From NCBI GenBank assembly GCA_036794395.1, contig DAIRGS010000411.1, positions 1 to 5,597 on the forward strand: 5,597 nt of DNA, read 5' to 3'. Origin of the DNA: DASXMX01 sp036794395 (GTDB lineage Bacteria; Planctomycetota; Phycisphaerae; Tepidisphaerales; Tepidisphaeraceae). Each line of letters opens with the position of its first letter. The stretch's first letter is position 1. The notes under the pieces were generated by a model. It did no database searches. It was not told the DNA's origin and saw only the letters and a program-made list of their open reading frames with translations. Positions 5,458-5,597 of the stretch are shown piece by piece. The translations under genes and the position numbers were made by a program.

Positions 5458-5491
5458 CACAGAGCCCACAGAGAACACAGAGGGCACAGAG
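5458..5491. repeat. Four CACAGAG units with a 9-base period
   Basis: CACAGAG begins at 5458, 5467, 5476 and 5485, exactly nine bases apart, with two variable bases between units. It starts about 20 bases after the PEP-CTERM stop. This resembles the ACACAGAGA-type intergenic tandem repeats seen in many bacterial lineages. No function can be read from it. Confidence 0.75.
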
Positions 5492-5517
5492 AAAGAAATC
5501 AAAGAGAAGATATGAAC

Positions 5518-5562
5518 CGCAGATTGACGCAGATTCGGGAAATTCATCTGCGTAAATCTGCG
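5518..5562. repeat. CGCAGATT direct and inverted repeat
   Basis: GCAGATT (5519-5525) and CGCAGATT (5528-5535) are followed by their complements ATCTGCG (5546-5552) and AATCTGCG (5555-5562), making an imperfect palindrome around a ten-base centre. It resembles a known style of dispersed intergenic repeat (AACCGCAGATT...AATCTGCG). The hairpin could help end the PEP-CTERM transcript, but no U-run follows. Confidence 0.7.
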
Positions 5563-5573
5563 CCATCTGTGTT

Positions 5574-5590
5574 GCAGCCCACAAGGCTGC
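5574..5590. repeat. GCAGCC-CACAA-GGCTGC hairpin
   Basis: A perfect 6-bp stem with a five-base loop follows at once after the CGCAGATT palindrome, then GTGTCCT to the window end. It may be the start of another dispersed element cut by the window edge, or a weak transcript-end hairpin. No U-run is visible. Confidence 0.4.
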
Positions 5591-5597
5591 GTGTCCT

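Overview
The window looks like chromosomal DNA from a GC-rich bacterium of the Planctomycetota/Verrucomicrobiota group. The clues are a PEP-CTERM surface protein ending in VPEP, a hydrophobic helix and RRRR; a Tat-exported protein of unfamiliar type; long divergent intergenic regions; and an unusual density of short interspersed palindromic and tandem repeats. A pedosphaera-like verrucomicrobial lineage is my best guess. The sequence alone does not prove it.

Left part (1-3550, minus strand). Three genes read right to left. First is a 495-residue Tat-exported protein that I do not recognise (3550-2063). It is followed after 57 bases by a small VOC/PhnB-like glyoxalase-fold protein (2005-1556), and after a longer 136-base gap by a secreted beta-rich protein of about 425 residues with a C-terminal Ig-like module (1419-142). 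The first two probably share a transcript; the third may be read through or have its own promoter. A strong Shine-Dalgarno site and three GTTGCA repeats in exact 10-base phase lie upstream of the Tat gene.

Middle (3551-4012). This is a non-coding divergent region holding the phased repeats and one copy of a GGCTC...GAGCC interspersed palindrome.

Right part (4013-5597, plus strand). A cobalamin (B12) riboswitch occupies about 4013-4341, with a recognisable conserved core, an intact B12 box and a plausible closing helix. A 140-base inverted pair of heptamer arrays (unit close to CGGCAGT) sits in its peripheral variable region. About 210 bases of structured leader follow, then a well-placed AGGAG and a GTG start for a 294-residue PEP-CTERM protein (4552-5436). 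The first codons of that gene contain an interspersed palindrome read in frame as part of a long signal-peptide n-region. The gene is followed by a cluster of three more repeat types.

The main biological reading is an apparently stand-alone, B12-responsive, exported and sorted surface protein. The inference is that it takes part in capturing or handling cobalamin at the cell envelope, comparable in logic, not by shown homology, to the accessory surface proteins of Bacteroides B12-uptake loci.
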